Source of the DNA: Paenibacillus antarcticus
Lineage (GTDB): Bacteria > Bacillota > Bacilli > Paenibacillales > Paenibacillaceae
DNA length: 64,000 nucleotides
Direction: 5' to 3'
Assembly: GCF_001637225.1 (NCBI RefSeq)
Contig: NZ_LVJI01000018.1
Coordinates: forward strand, 124,001-188,000
The translations under genes were made by a program, and so were the position numbers. Numbering within the stretch: position 1 is the stretch's first letter; the number at the start of each line of letters is the position of its first letter. Shown here one piece after another: positions 27,112 through 36,564 of this stretch. The notes under the pieces are model-generated. The model was not told the origin of the DNA. It ran no database searches and saw only the letters and a list, made by a program, of their open reading frames with translations.

Positions 27112-27684
27112 CTAGTCAATAATTTCAGCAGTATCTCCCGTTTTGGCACCTGAAGCATTAGCTTCATCGGTATCGATATGCATGTCCAACGCAAAGGAAT
27201 CAGATACGCGAGCTACAACATGTTCAAGAACTAATCCACGCTCTCCACCAAGACGAACTTTCAACAGTTGTTTGTCTTCAATACCCCAAGCTAACGCATC
27301 AGAAGTATGAAAGTGAATATGACGAGCAGCCACGATTACGCCTGTCTCAATTGTAACTTCACCAGCAGGACCCTTAATCGTAATGCCCGGTGTTCCTTCA
27401 ATATTTCCTGACTCACGAACAGGAGCCTTAACACCGATAGCAAAGGAATCTGTACGCGATATTTCTAATTGTGAGGCTGGACGTGCAGGTCCCAGAATTC
27501 TCACTTTATCAAATTGGCCTTTTGTACCAATCACAGCTACCGTCTCGTTAGCCGCAAATTGTCCTGGTTGTGACAATGGTTTAAATTCAGTTAACTGATA
27601 ACCTTGTCCAAATAAAACCTCAATGTGTTCTTGTGTAAGATGAATATGTCTAGCCGAAACGCCTACAGGTACAGATTTACTCAT
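27112..27684 (-). CDS. pduL: Phosphate propanoyltransferase / phosphotransacylase
   Basis: This 190-residue PduL-type enzyme interconverts acyl-CoA and acyl-phosphate. Two tandem PduL beta-barrel domains carry the conserved His clusters VSARHIHLT near the N-terminus and VAARHIHFH at ~130. AAGGAG precedes the ATG and its own terminator follows. No microcompartment shell or diol/ethanolamine genes are nearby and no encapsulation peptide is obvious, so it is probably a free housekeeping phosphotransacylase. Confidence 0.92.
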   Translation of the reverse strand: MSKSVPVGVSARHIHLTQEHIEVLFGQGYQLTEFKPLSQPGQFAANETVAVIGTKGQFDKVRILGPARPASQLEISRTDSFAIGVKAPVRESGNIEGTPGITIKGPAGEVTIETGVIVAARHIHFHTSDALAWGIEDKQLLKVRLGGERGLVLEHVVARVSDSFALDMHIDTDEANASGAKTGDTAEIID

Positions 27685-27870
27685 AACAATCCACTCCTTA
27701 GTTTTCTCTAATATTCTCTATATGCCAACATCAACATCCATTATACAACCTTTTTGTTCAAAATAAAAAGGCATCCCACAATATTAGGCTACCTCTTTCG
27801 ACATTATTTGAGTTCTGTTACATGATTGCCATATTGTTTACTTATAAATTCAATTTATTCAATCCTTTAA

Positions 27871-28827
27871 TTAGTCATTTGCTAACTTCCTTGGTAGATT
27901 TGTCTCCAAATAAGTTAATGCATTACCAAACAACCAAGAATTCACTTGCTTCTCCGAATAATATTGTAGTAATAGTTCAGCCAATTTTGGGTACTTCCCT
28001 GGATGCTCTAACCCTTCAATCCAAGAATCAATCCCATCGAAATCAGAACCGAACATTAAGTGTTTCTCTGCTCCAAGCTCACACATATGTTCAATGTGAG
28101 GTATTAGATCCCGAGGAGTTACTACGCTCACACCTTCCTTAACAAACATTGGTACAAAAGTTAGGCCAATTCTGCCATCTATTTCTACAATTGCTTGAAT
28201 TTGTGTATCACTCAAATTTCGAGCATGTGAACATATAGCATAAGCATTCGAATGAGATGCAATAAACGGCCTCTTGGTCATTGATACTAATTCCCAGAAC
28301 CCTCCTTGAGACAAATGGGATACATCTAACAACATCCCTATATCATTGCACAATTCAACAAGTTGTCTTCCTTTTCTTGTAAACCCTCCATTCCTTGGTT
28401 CAAGTACACCATCCGCAGCCCAATTCGCATAATTCCACGTTAATCCAAGAAATCGTACGCCTAACTCATACGCCGTCTTCACATTAAACATATTACCCTC
28501 CAGCCCATCCGCACCTTCGATCGACAGCATACCCCAAGGTTTCCCATTACCAATCTGATTCACTTCTTCCTTCCAACGGAGCCATTCTACACCATTTCCC
28601 ACTGGGATGACCCGATTACGAAAGACGTCAATGCCGTTCAATATATATTCAAATCGAGGTCGCCCCCACTTCTCTGACAAATAAATAGCGAAACACTGAA
28701 GCATAACCTCACCTTGTTGTAATCGTTCATATGTAACATCTAGTCTATTATCATTTAAAAAAGTCATCGTCGTATTTTCTGTCATTTTAGAGAGTACATC
28801 ACAATGAAAATCCACCACACCTGCCAT
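27871..28827 (-). CDS. Membrane-dipeptidase-like metallopeptidase (M19)
   Basis: This 318-residue amidohydrolase-fold enzyme of the renal dipeptidase family has VVDFHCDVL (HxD metal site), a bridging Glu in LSIEGADGL, DVSHLS, ASHSNAYAICSHARNLSD and MFGSDFDG. It hydrolyses dipeptides, often with D-residues. No signal peptide is seen, so it is cytoplasmic. AAGGGAG precedes the ATG at 11 bases. It lies between spoVS and pduL; similar dipeptidase genes follow spoVS in other Bacillales. Confidence 0.9.
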   Translation of the reverse strand: MAGVVDFHCDVLSKMTENTTMTFLNDNRLDVTYERLQQGEVMLQCFAIYLSEKWGRPRFEYILNGIDVFRNRVIPVGNGVEWLRWKEEVNQIGNGKPWGMLSIEGADGLEGNMFNVKTAYELGVRFLGLTWNYANWAADGVLEPRNGGFTRKGRQLVELCNDIGMLLDVSHLSQGGFWELVSMTKRPFIASHSNAYAICSHARNLSDTQIQAIVEIDGRIGLTFVPMFVKEGVSVVTPRDLIPHIEHMCELGAEKHLMFGSDFDGIDSWIEGLEHPGKYPKLAELLLQYYSEKQVNSWLFGNALTYLETNLPRKLAND

Positions 28828-28862
28828 GTATGCTTCAACTCCCTTAGCATGTTATAGCTATG

Positions 28863-28966
28863 CAAGAAGAAACGGCTGCACCATCCCTTAAGGGCGGGGG
28901 CGCCGTCACTTCAGAAATATAAGAGTAACGTATCCAACCGTACCCTTCCTTATATTCCAAAAAAAC
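28863..28966. repeat. Dispersed intergenic repeat, copy C
   Basis: It begins AAGAAGAAACGGCTG as copy B does, has GC-rich hairpin arms, then GAAATATAAG…CTTATATTCC as the second hairpin. More diverged than A and B. It lies between spoVS and the dipeptidase gene. Confidence 0.6.
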
Positions 28967-29058
28967 CTGTTACCTTGGTCAAAGATAAAACTTCACCCTA
29001 TGGGTAAGTTCAACCTTTTGTAAAAGTAAACAGGTTCACAACATATGAGTCACGCTTA

Positions 29059-29319
29059 TCATCTAGGCTCAACAATTAATTTAATTGCCGTACGATCTTC
29101 CCCATCAATCACAATGTCCGTAAATGCTGGAATACAGATTAAATCGACTCCGCTAGGTGCAACAAATCCCCGGGCAATAGCTACTGCTTTTACTGCTTGA
29201 TTCAAAGCACCGGCTCCAATCGCTTGTAATTCAGCAACGCCGCGTTCACGCAGAACACCAGCAAGCGCACCAGCAACCGAATTAGGATTGGACTTAGCTG
29301 AAACTTTTAATACATCCAT
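29059..29319 (-). CDS. spoVS: Stage V sporulation protein S
   Basis: This 86-residue SpoVS protein is nearly invariant across Bacillales: MDVLKVSAKSNPNSVAGA, AIGAGALNQAVKA, GVDLICIPAFTDI. It has an Alba-like fold and affects entry into sporulation and later coat/cortex stages. GGGGAGGA precedes the ATG. It follows ymdB, as in B. subtilis. Full length and intact. Confidence 0.96.
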   Translation of the reverse strand: MDVLKVSAKSNPNSVAGALAGVLRERGVAELQAIGAGALNQAVKAVAIARGFVAPSGVDLICIPAFTDIVIDGEDRTAIKLIVEPR

Positions 29320-29406
29320 AGGTTGATCCTCCCCTGGGAATGATGATGGTTCACATCCACATACTAGATGTTATTTCCGAGGAGGAGAAAAAATACCTTC
29401 TTTTTG

Positions 29407-30201
29407 TTATTCCATAATCCACTGATCTTCTTCCAAGCGAATCTTCTCTATTTTTGTAGCCTTACCTGTTGCCTCATCAATTTGTACAAATACACCATGG
29501 AAGTGCCATTTCCCTGTATCTACTACGAAGCGTACCGGCAATTGGGTCTCAAACTTATGAATGACCGCTTCTCTTTCCATACCTAAAGCTCCGTCTCTAG
29601 GTCCAACCATACCCGCATCCGTTAAATATGCCGTACCACCCGGCAAGATTCGATCATCGTTACTCTGAACATGCGTGTGGGTTCCCACAACAAGAGATAC
29701 TCGTCCATCTAAATGCCAACCCATGCATATCTTCTCAGAAGTCGCTTCGGCATGGAAATCAACCAAGATGCACTTATGTTTCTTGCGTAATTCTTCAACA
29801 ATTTCATCACTTTTACGAAACGGACAGTCACTTGGAGGGAGAAAAGTACGCCCTTGTAAATTAACGATCGCAAGTTCTTTACCATTCGCTTTAATAACGG
29901 TATGTCCAAGTCCAGGCGTCCCCGGTGGAAAGTTAGCCGGACGAATCATTCGTGGTTCATCATCTATAAATTCAAATATATCTTTATTATCCCACGTATG
30001 ATTACCCATGGTAATCCCATGGACACCCCAATTATAGAAATCATTTGCAATGGACTCTGTAATTCCTCGTCCAGCAGCTGAATTCTCACCATTCGCAATT
30101 ATGATGTGTGGGTTATATTTAGATTTCAAAACGGGCAACATAGCTTTAAGTGCTTTTCTTCCAACTTCTCCAACAATATCTCCAATAAATAAAACGTTAA
30201 T
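29407..30201 (-). CDS. ymdB: YmdB metallophosphoesterase (2',3'-cyclic nucleotide phosphodiesterase)
   Basis: This enzyme of the YmdB/TIGR00282 family controls biofilm/motility fate in B. subtilis. Metal ligands are visible in LFIGDIVG, IANGENSAAG, GNHTWDN, VDFHAEATSE and GTHTHVQ. The first canonical ATG (30141) would delete the GD metal motif. Reading upstream in frame, codons for NVLFIGDIVG follow an ATT at 30199-30201, with GGAGG nine bases before it. From ATT the protein is 264 residues, the usual YmdB length. The ATT start is an inference. It lies just downstream of rny. Confidence 0.88.
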   Translation of the reverse strand: MNVLFIGDIVGEVGRKALKAMLPVLKSKYNPHIIIANGENSAAGRGITESIANDFYNWGVHGITMGNHTWDNKDIFEFIDDEPRMIRPANFPPGTPGLGHTVIKANGKELAIVNLQGRTFLPPSDCPFRKSDEIVEELRKKHKCILVDFHAEATSEKICMGWHLDGRVSLVVGTHTHVQSNDDRILPGGTAYLTDAGMVGPRDGALGMEREAVIHKFETQLPVRFVVDTGKWHFHGVFVQIDEATGKATKIEKIRLEEDQWIME

Positions 30202-30227
30202 TTCCGTTCTCCTCCTTCAATATAAAC

Positions 30228-30266
30228 AATATGAAAAGTGGCCCCAATGTGGCCACTTTTCATATT
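30228..30266 (-). terminator. Intrinsic terminator after rny
   Basis: Sixteen-base arms (AATATGAAAAGTGGCC and complement) form a perfect stem with a short loop between rny and ymdB. The T-run lies within the stem base, so some read-through to ymdB is possible. Confidence 0.75.
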
Positions 30267-30271
30267 TAACA

Positions 30272-31816
30272 TTATTTAGCGTACTCAACCGCACGAGTTT
30301 CTCGGATGACAGTTACTTTAATATGTCCTGGATAATCCAATTCATTCTCGATCATCTTCGTAATGTCACGTGCTAGACGGAACGATTCAACATCATCAAT
30401 CTTCTCTGGATGTACCATTACGCGAACTTCACGTCCTGCTTGGATGGCAAAGGATTTCTCCACACCTTCAAATGATTCAGCGATCGCTTCCAACTTCTCG
30501 AGGCGCTTAATGTAAGTCTCCAATGTCTCTCTACGTGCTCCGGGTCTAGCAGCTGACAAAGCATCTGCTGCGCCCACCAACATAGCAATGACCGAAGTTG
30601 CTTCGACATCTCCATGGTGAGAAGCAATACTGTTAAGAACTACTGGATGTTCCTTGTATTTCTTCGCTAGTTCCACGCCAATTTCAACGTGTGATCCTTC
30701 CACTTCATGATCCAGCGCTTTACCGATGTCATGCAATAGTCCTGCACGTTTAGCCAGTACTATGTCTTCCCCAAGCTCTCCTGCCATCAATCCTGTTAGA
30801 TAAGCGACCTCCATAGAGTGCTTCAGAACGTTCTGACCATAGCTTGTACGGAATTTCAAGCGACCCATAATTTTAATTAGATCAGGATGTAATCCATGTA
30901 CACCTACCTCGAAGGTAGCTTGCTCACCGTACTCACGGATCCGTTCGTCTACTTCTTTACGGGACTTCTCGACCATTTCCTCAATACGCGCTGGGTGAAT
31001 TCGACCATCAGCTACTAATTTCTCTAGGGCCGTACGAGCGATTTCTCGGCGAATCGGATCAAATCCTGACAGAATAACAGCTTCCGGCGTATCATCGATA
31101 ATAAGGTCAATTCCTGTAAGGGTTTCAAGAGCACGAATATTCCGACCTTCTCGTCCGATAATTCGTCCTTTCATTTCCTCATTTGGAAGTGTCACGACAG
31201 ATACTGTCGTTTCAGCAACGTGATCGGCTGCACAGCGTTGAATAGCCAATGTAATAATTTCACGTGATTTCTTATCTGCTTCTTCCTTCGCTTGTTGCTC
31301 AATGTCTTTAATCATTTGCGCAGTTTCGTGACGAACTTCTTGTTCTACATTGGTTAAGATAATACTTTTTGCATCCTCAGTAGACAAATTCGAAATTCGT
31401 TCTAACTCAGTTAATTGGCTCTTATAAATCGTATCAATTTGTTGCTGGGTTTCTTCAATTCGTTTCTCTTTGTTAGCCACTTGTTCTTCTTTACGTTCTA
31501 ATGCTTCCATTTTTTTATCCAGCGACTCTTCTTTTTGCAGCAATCTACGTTCTTGCCGTTGAATTTCATTCCGGCGTTCACGAGTGTCTTTTTCAGCTTC
31601 GGACCGAATTCTATGGACTTCATCCTTAGCTTCTAGTACCGTTTCTTTCTTCACTGCTTCTGCTTCCTTCTTCGCGCTCTCCACGATTTGAACGGCAGCT
31701 TCTTCAGCACTGGAAATCTTAGCTTCTGCAATAGATTTGCGAATAAAATAACCGGCGAACCCAAAGATCACGGCTACGAAGAGAACGATCAAGACCCAAA
31801 TCAAGGTATTCAACAT
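30272..31816 (-). CDS. rny: Ribonuclease Y
   Basis: This 514-residue membrane-anchored endoribonuclease initiates mRNA decay. An N-terminal TM (residues ~3-25) is followed by a long coiled coil rich in Glu/Lys (~30-200), a KH domain ([15 protein letters not shown] ~ residue 215) and an HD domain ([12 protein letters not shown] ~ 350). The C-terminus, [12 protein letters not shown], is identical in type to B. subtilis. The frame opens at 31879, but ATG 31816 lies just after GAGGAGGTG and gives the family N-terminus. RicA, encoded nearby, modulates RNase Y. Confidence 0.95.
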   Translation of the reverse strand: MLNTLIWVLIVLFVAVIFGFAGYFIRKSIAEAKISSAEEAAVQIVESAKKEAEAVKKETVLEAKDEVHRIRSEAEKDTRERRNEIQRQERRLLQKEESLDKKMEALERKEEQVANKEKRIEETQQQIDTIYKSQLTELERISNLSTEDAKSIILTNVEQEVRHETAQMIKDIEQQAKEEADKKSREIITLAIQRCAADHVAETTVSVVTLPNEEMKGRIIGREGRNIRALETLTGIDLIIDDTPEAVILSGFDPIRREIARTALEKLVADGRIHPARIEEMVEKSRKEVDERIREYGEQATFEVGVHGLHPDLIKIMGRLKFRTSYGQNVLKHSMEVAYLTGLMAGELGEDIVLAKRAGLLHDIGKALDHEVEGSHVEIGVELAKKYKEHPVVLNSIASHHGDVEATSVIAMLVGAADALSAARPGARRETLETYIKRLEKLEAIAESFEGVEKSFAIQAGREVRVMVHPEKIDDVESFRLARDITKMIENELDYPGHIKVTVIRETRAVEYAK

Positions 31817-32069
31817 CCTCTTCACCTCCTCGTTTGTTCCTCCAAGAAATCCTTGGAATCTTCTACAGTTGTTATTCATTACTTACTTACTTACTCATCA
31901 TACTACAAATCAGTTATCAGTACAGATAATTTGTACACATTCAGATGTGTACTGTCCGCCAACCACTGGCAATAAATTCATTCATGGGAATAGCTCGACA
32001 AAATCTTTCATAAGTAAGAACCTCTTTTGGAAGGAAAAAGATTCTTCATACGAATATAGATTCTATTTC

Positions 32070-32099
32070 ATTTTAGTATTTGTGAAAAGATATTGTCAA
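32070..32099 (-). promoter_or_regulatory. Promoter of rny
   Basis: On the minus strand TTGACA (32094-32099) and TAAAAT (32070-32075) are 18 bases apart. It lies just past recX and gives a leader of about 250 bases before rny. That gap shows no gene. Confidence 0.55.
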
Positions 32100-32129
32100 G
32101 GGAATCACTCTTAATCTCATGTTTTCTTA

Positions 32130-32867
32130 CTATTCATCCTCAAAATTGTCATCATCTATATCCTGTAGTTCATCTTCTTGAATAAGTTGGTTCAGTACCC
32201 GTCTAACTTGTTCACCAGAGAAACCACGTCGCATTAGGTAAGAACCTGTCTTTCTTTTCTTATCTAACAACTCACCTTTTGTCTGATTCCACTTCTTTCT
32301 ACCCATAAGAAGCGCACTCTGGTATTCCTGATCCGGACTCACCCCATCAAGTGCTTCTGCAATCAGTAATTTATCTACACCCTTTTGTCTCAGTTCTTGC
32401 CTGACCCAAGCTTTACCCTTACGTTGGCTCGTGATTCGCTGTTCTGCCCACTGCTGAGCATATATCGCATCATTAACTAGACCTTCACGAGTCAGACGCG
32501 CTAGCACGTCCTCAATGACCTCCTGCGAGGTCTCTTTCTCTTTCAGTCTAATCTGTATCTCCTTAGAGGTACGCGCCTTTCTCTCTAAGTATTTAAGAGC
32601 CTGAACATATCCCAGTTGTTTCTCATTAGATAGTACAATTTCTTCTAACTCCTGTTTCCAAAAAGTATTCCCCTTAATCATTCTGTATTTAATCATGATA
32701 TCCTCATGAATCGACAGAACATGTTGTCCAAAAGATATTAGATACCTATATTTTTGTTTGGGTTCACGTTCTACGCCTGTAATAATTAACTCTTGATCCT
32801 CGGGCAATTGGGAAATAACGCTACTTTCCTGTTCTTGAAGATCATCATTCAATTCTATCATAGTCAT
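32130..32867 (-). CDS. recX: RecX, regulator of RecA
   Basis: This ~245-residue RecX-family protein modulates RecA filaments. Three-helix RecX repeats are visible: ALKYLERKARTSKEIQIRLK, VIEDVLARLTREGLVNDAIYA and GKAWVRQELRQKGV. The C-terminus is acidic. The open frame starts at 32900 inside the recA terminator; ATG 32867, seven bases after AAGGA, is the better start. Directly downstream of recA, separated by a terminator. Confidence 0.9.
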   Translation of the reverse strand: MTMIELNDDLQEQESSVISQLPEDQELIITGVEREPKQKYRYLISFGQHVLSIHEDIMIKYRMIKGNTFWKQELEEIVLSNEKQLGYVQALKYLERKARTSKEIQIRLKEKETSQEVIEDVLARLTREGLVNDAIYAQQWAEQRITSQRKGKAWVRQELRQKGVDKLLIAEALDGVSPDQEYQSALLMGRKKWNQTKGELLDKKRKTGSYLMRRGFSGEQVRRVLNQLIQEDELQDIDDDNFEDE

Positions 32868-32904
32868 CTTTCCTTCCTTATTCCAAGAGAATATGTACAA
32901 GACA

Positions 32905-32940
32905 AAGGACGCCCATTGTGATTCGTATATGGGCGTCCTT
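32905..32940 (-). terminator. Terminator between recA and recX
   Basis: On the minus strand AAGGACGCCCAT pairs with ATGGGCGTCCTT around a 12-base loop, then TGTCTTG. Partial read-through would feed recX. Confidence 0.8.
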
Positions 32941-32977
32941 CATATAATGAAAATTCAATTCACAATAGTTATAAGAT

Positions 32978-34039
32978 CTATTCCATTTCCAACAATTCTT
33001 GCTCTTCCAACTCATCTTTTTCTTTCTCTGAATCGCTTGGAGGAGTAAAGGTATTCGTTAAATTGCTAGCTTCCCGAATTTTATTCTCAATGGTTTCTGA
33101 GACTGCAGGATGATCCTTCAGGTATTGCTTTGTATTCTCTCTACCCTGGCCTAAACGTTCACCTTCATAAGAGTACCAAGCACCGCTCTTGTTAATAATA
33201 TCCATATCTGTACCAATATCAACAATGCCGCCTTCTTTGGAAATACCTAGACCATACATTATATCAACGTCAGCCTGTTTGAAAGGTGGCGCTACTTTGT
33301 TCTTTACAACTTTAATCTTCGTACGATTACCTACAATGTCGTTCCCGTTCTTAATACTCTCTACTCTACGTACATCCAAACGCATCGTGGCATAGAACTT
33401 CAAGGCCCGTCCACCTGGCGTTGTCTCAGGATTACCAAACATAACCCCAATCTTCTCACGAAGCTGGTTGATGAAAATCGCAGTGGTCTTAGATTTACTA
33501 ATAACACCTGATAGCTTCCGTAGAGCTTGAGACATCAGACGAGCTTGTAGACCCATGTGGGAGTCACCCATCTCACCTTCAATTTCTGCCTTAGGTACCA
33601 AAGCAGCAACTGAGTCAATAACAATAATATCAACTGCTCCACTACGAACCAATGCTTCAGCGATCTCTAATGCTTGTTCACCAGTATCAGGCTGTGACAG
33701 AAGTAATTCATCAATATTAACGCCCAAATTACTAGCATATTTAGGATCCAATGCATGCTCAGCATCAATGAAAGCAGCTGTTCCGCCAGCCTTCTGAGCT
33801 TCAGCGATTGCATGTAGAGCTACAGTTGTCTTACCCGATGATTCAGGACCATATACTTCAATGATACGACCTCTTGGAAATCCACCTACACCCAATGCAA
33901 TATCCAATGCCAAAGACCCACTGGAAGTAACTTCCACCTGCATGTGTGTTGACTCACCTAACTTCATAATGGAACCTTTACCAAATTGTTTCTCTATTTG
34001 ACGAAGCGCTACATCCAGCGCTGCACGACGATCTGACAA
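32978..34039 (-). CDS. recA: RecA recombinase
   Basis: This 353-residue protein drives homologous recombination and SOS induction. It has Walker [10 protein letters not shown], Walker [18 protein letters not shown], the DNA-binding loops [18 protein letters not shown] and [15 protein letters not shown], and an acidic tail. TTG 34039 eight bases after AAGGATG gives MSDRRAALD, the usual N-terminus; an upstream in-frame TTG lacks a ribosome site. A LexA-like box lies upstream. Confidence 0.97.
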   Translation of the reverse strand: MSDRRAALDVALRQIEKQFGKGSIMKLGESTHMQVEVTSSGSLALDIALGVGGFPRGRIIEVYGPESSGKTTVALHAIAEAQKAGGTAAFIDAEHALDPKYASNLGVNIDELLLSQPDTGEQALEIAEALVRSGAVDIIVIDSVAALVPKAEIEGEMGDSHMGLQARLMSQALRKLSGVISKSKTTAIFINQLREKIGVMFGNPETTPGGRALKFYATMRLDVRRVESIKNGNDIVGNRTKIKVVKNKVAPPFKQADVDIMYGLGISKEGGIVDIGTDMDIINKSGAWYSYEGERLGQGRENTKQYLKDHPAVSETIENKIREASNLTNTFTPPSDSEKEKDELEEQELLEME

Positions 34040-34070
34040 TAGACTCACATCCTTCAATATTTATAATATA

Positions 34071-34099
34071 ATGATACCTTGTTTCTAAACGTTTGCCAA
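34071..34099 (-). promoter_or_regulatory. recA promoter
   Basis: On the minus strand TTGGCA (34094-34099) and TATCAT (34071-34076) are 17 bases apart, about 32 bases before the start codon. Confidence 0.6.
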
Positions 34100-34108
34100 G
34101 CATTTTTT

Positions 34109-34122
34109 CGAACATACATTCG
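34109..34122. promoter_or_regulatory. LexA/DinR box upstream of recA
   Basis: CGAACATACATTCG differs by one base from the Firmicute SOS consensus CGAAC-N4-GTTCG. It sits ten bases upstream of the recA -35 element, consistent with LexA repression. Confidence 0.75.
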
Positions 34123-34180
34123 TTTTTTTGAGCGATCTATTCCCCTTCCCCTTTTGTTACGGGTCTATAGGATAGAAAAA

Positions 34181-34214
34181 GAACCGTAGCAAAATATCTA
34201 TTTTGCTACGGTTC
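34181..34214 (-). terminator. Terminator of cinA
   Basis: On the minus strand GAACCGTAGCAAAATA pairs with its complement and is followed by TTTTTCTATCC. It also isolates the recA promoter. Confidence 0.88.
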
Positions 34215-34278
34215 TTCCGTATGATTATTAGTATACTACGATTGATATTGATCCTTCAACTATCGTGTTTAAAGCTTA

Positions 34279-35529
34279 TCAGTTTACGATTATTCGCCAT
34301 AAACGGTACAGCAGACTTTTAACTGTACGAACCCTGATGGTCTCTCGGTTACCTATTAAATTCAGCTCGTACACTTCCGTTTTCTTGTCCCGCTCGGCAA
34401 TGGCAATATATACAAGTCCTACTGGCTTGCGCTCGGAATAAGCTGGACCCGCAACACCAGTAATTGCCAATCCATAATCCGTATCCGTAATCATTCTTAC
34501 TTGTTCTGCAAGCACTTGTGCAACTTCCGCACTTACAGCTCCTGGAGCATCTTCTCCTTCAAGTAAATCGTGAGGTACGTTTAGTAACTTTTCTTTCATC
34601 TGATTAGAATAGCATACAATCCCGCCTAAGAAGACCGTCGCGCTACCTGGTACTGATGTAATTCTTTCCATCAATAGACCTCCGGTACAACTTTCCGCTG
34701 CACTTAAAGTTTTCCCCTGATCAGTCATTAGATCAACAATAGCCTTCTCTATAGGTATATCTCCACTAGCATACATATGTTCAGGAAGTAATGACTGAAT
34801 CTGTTTCTCTAACGCATTGAGCTTAATCATCGCTTCTTGTTCACTAGTAGCCTTTGTTGATATCCGAACCGTGACTTCGCCCTCTTTAGCGTAAGGCGCA
34901 ATAGTTGGGTCACTTTGATTCTGAATTAAATCTAACAGTCGGTCCTCAAGTAAAGATTCTCCAATACCAGCAAACTTTAACATCGAAGAATAAATTGGCA
35001 TTTCATCTGTAAGTGCATGCTGCAGCAACCATGGCTTAGCCTGTTCATGGAACATAGGAGCCATTTCTTTCGGAGGGCCAGGAAGAATAATATAGTATTT
35101 CCCTTCATGTGAAAGAGCGTTACCTACTGCAAGACCTGTCGCGTTGGGAAGAGGGGTACTCCCATCAATCACCAAGGCTTGACGCCGATTATTCTCCGTC
35201 ATATGCACGTCGCGCTTTGTAAAGAATTGTGCCACATGATCCATGGCAAGACGATCAATATGTAATTCCCTTCTTAAAAAAGCTGCAAGAGCATCCTTAG
35301 TTAAATCATCTTGTGTAGGCCCAATACCACCTGTTAATAGAATGATATCCGCGCGCTGACTTGCCAATTGGATGGACTCCTGAAGCCTGGTCATATTATC
35401 ACCAACGACGGTTTGGAAATAAACATCAATTCCAAGCGTTGCTAATTCTACTGACAAGAATTGAGCATTTGTATTCACGATTTGTCCCAATAGTAATTCT
35501 GTACCTACTGCAATGATCTCTGCCTTCAT
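34279..35529 (-). CDS. cinA: CinA-type competence/damage-inducible protein
   Basis: This 416-residue two-domain protein joins an N-terminal MoCF-like domain (MKAEIIAVGTELLLGQI; TGGIGPTQDDLTKDA), linked in family members to ADP-ribose pyrophosphatase activity, to a C-terminal CinA_C domain of the NMN deamidase type (AAESCTGGLLMERITSVPGS; GLAITGVAGP). It relates to NAD recycling and competence. ATG 35529 behind GAGGAGG gives the exact B. subtilis length. It precedes recA as in other Bacillales. Confidence 0.93.
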   Translation of the reverse strand: MKAEIIAVGTELLLGQIVNTNAQFLSVELATLGIDVYFQTVVGDNMTRLQESIQLASQRADIILLTGGIGPTQDDLTKDALAAFLRRELHIDRLAMDHVAQFFTKRDVHMTENNRRQALVIDGSTPLPNATGLAVGNALSHEGKYYIILPGPPKEMAPMFHEQAKPWLLQHALTDEMPIYSSMLKFAGIGESLLEDRLLDLIQNQSDPTIAPYAKEGEVTVRISTKATSEQEAMIKLNALEKQIQSLLPEHMYASGDIPIEKAIVDLMTDQGKTLSAAESCTGGLLMERITSVPGSATVFLGGIVCYSNQMKEKLLNVPHDLLEGEDAPGAVSAEVAQVLAEQVRMITDTDYGLAITGVAGPAYSERKPVGLVYIAIAERDKKTEVYELNLIGNRETIRVRTVKSLLYRLWRIIVN

Positions 35530-35656
35530 ACTTAAGAACCTCCTCTTCATATTAAAGCAAGTAAAGCTTACTCGACTCTTAGCGAAGGACGACATGTTTA
35601 CGTACCGAAAATAGTTATGCCTACTCTTGAGGTGCTCACTGTTTCGAAAGAAAAGA

Positions 35657-35677
35657 CAATAGGAAAATATCCTACTG
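35657..35677 (-). terminator. Hairpin terminator of pgsA
   Basis: On the minus strand CAGTAGGA pairs with TCCTATTG and is followed by TCTTTTCTTT, 32 bases past the pgsA stop. Confidence 0.6.
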
Positions 35678-35708
35678 CCCCATTTAAATCACGTATTATA
35701 TCCAAATG

Positions 35709-36296
35709 CTAATTTCTAGACAAATTCAACAATGTCTTATTCTTAACAAAATAATCGATCCCAGAGTATAACGTGATTAAGCCCGCAGCCCAAGTCGCTA
35801 TAATATCAAATGGAATATTAAGGAAAACAAACGGGAAGTTGTTAATAAGCATAACGATTATCGCAACGATCTGTATAACGGTTTTGGCTTTTCCCCAACT
35901 GCTTGCAGCAACTACCTTACCATCGAGTAAAGCAATCTGTCGAAGCCCTGTGACAGCGAACTCACGACTAATAATAATAATTGCAATCCAGCTGTCGCAT
36001 TTCCCCATCTCTACAAGAGAAATAAGAATGGCAGCTACCAATAATTTGTCCGCTAAGGGATCAAGTAACTTCCCTAGATTGGTTACCATATTATTCTTAC
36101 GTGCAAGATAACCATCAATTCCATCCGTACTAGCCGCAATAATAAAAATAATTACAGCGATCAGTTGGTTGTAGGGTAATTGATAGGAATGCCACACGAT
36201 AGGGTTAGGATAAAAGTTAAAATCAACCAACAAAAACACCATCATAACAGGAATTAGAAATATCCTAGCTATCGTAATACGATTGGGTAGATTCAC
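35709..36296 (-). CDS. pgsA: CDP-diacylglycerol-glycerol-3-phosphate 3-phosphatidyltransferase
   Basis: This 195-residue membrane enzyme makes phosphatidylglycerol phosphate. The CDP-alcohol phosphotransferase motif DG-x2-AR-x8-G-x3-D-x3-D is complete (DGYLARKNNM…GKLLDPLAD), with about five to six TMs. GTG 36296 follows GGGAGG by seven bases and gives MNLPNRITIARIF, the family start and length. The frame stays open to an ATG at 36386 that has its own GGGGGAG, so a 30-residue longer form is possible but unlike the family. Confidence 0.93.
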   Translation of the reverse strand: MNLPNRITIARIFLIPVMMVFLLVDFNFYPNPIVWHSYQLPYNQLIAVIIFIIAASTDGIDGYLARKNNMVTNLGKLLDPLADKLLVAAILISLVEMGKCDSWIAIIIISREFAVTGLRQIALLDGKVVAASSWGKAKTVIQIVAIIVMLINNFPFVFLNIPFDIIATWAAGLITLYSGIDYFVKNKTLLNLSRN

Positions 36297-36511
36297 AGGA
36301 TAACCTCCCTGTGTATAAACTTTGAATCCACCAAAAGTTTCTCGCAACTTAACATCATTATCTGGACTCTCTCTGTCATTCTCCATGCTCCCCCAATGAT
36401 ATAACCCATTATTCCCTAATAATCTTTATAAGTATAATATATGGGTTAAACAGTGTCAAAAAGGCACTCTTGCCCACCAATAAACATATCCAAATAATTA
36501 TTTACATGACG

Positions 36512-36547
36512 GATTGTCAAGAGCTATCATATGTTATCTTGACAATC
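36512..36547. other. 11-bp inverted repeat downstream of yajQ
   Basis: GATTGTCAAGA and TCTTGACAATC form a perfect inverted repeat around a 14-base loop, 18 bases after the yajQ stop. No T-run follows on the minus strand, so it is not a standard terminator. Each arm contains TTGACA in opposite directions. Confidence 0.5.
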
Positions 36548-36564
36548 TGCCATATTAACATCTA

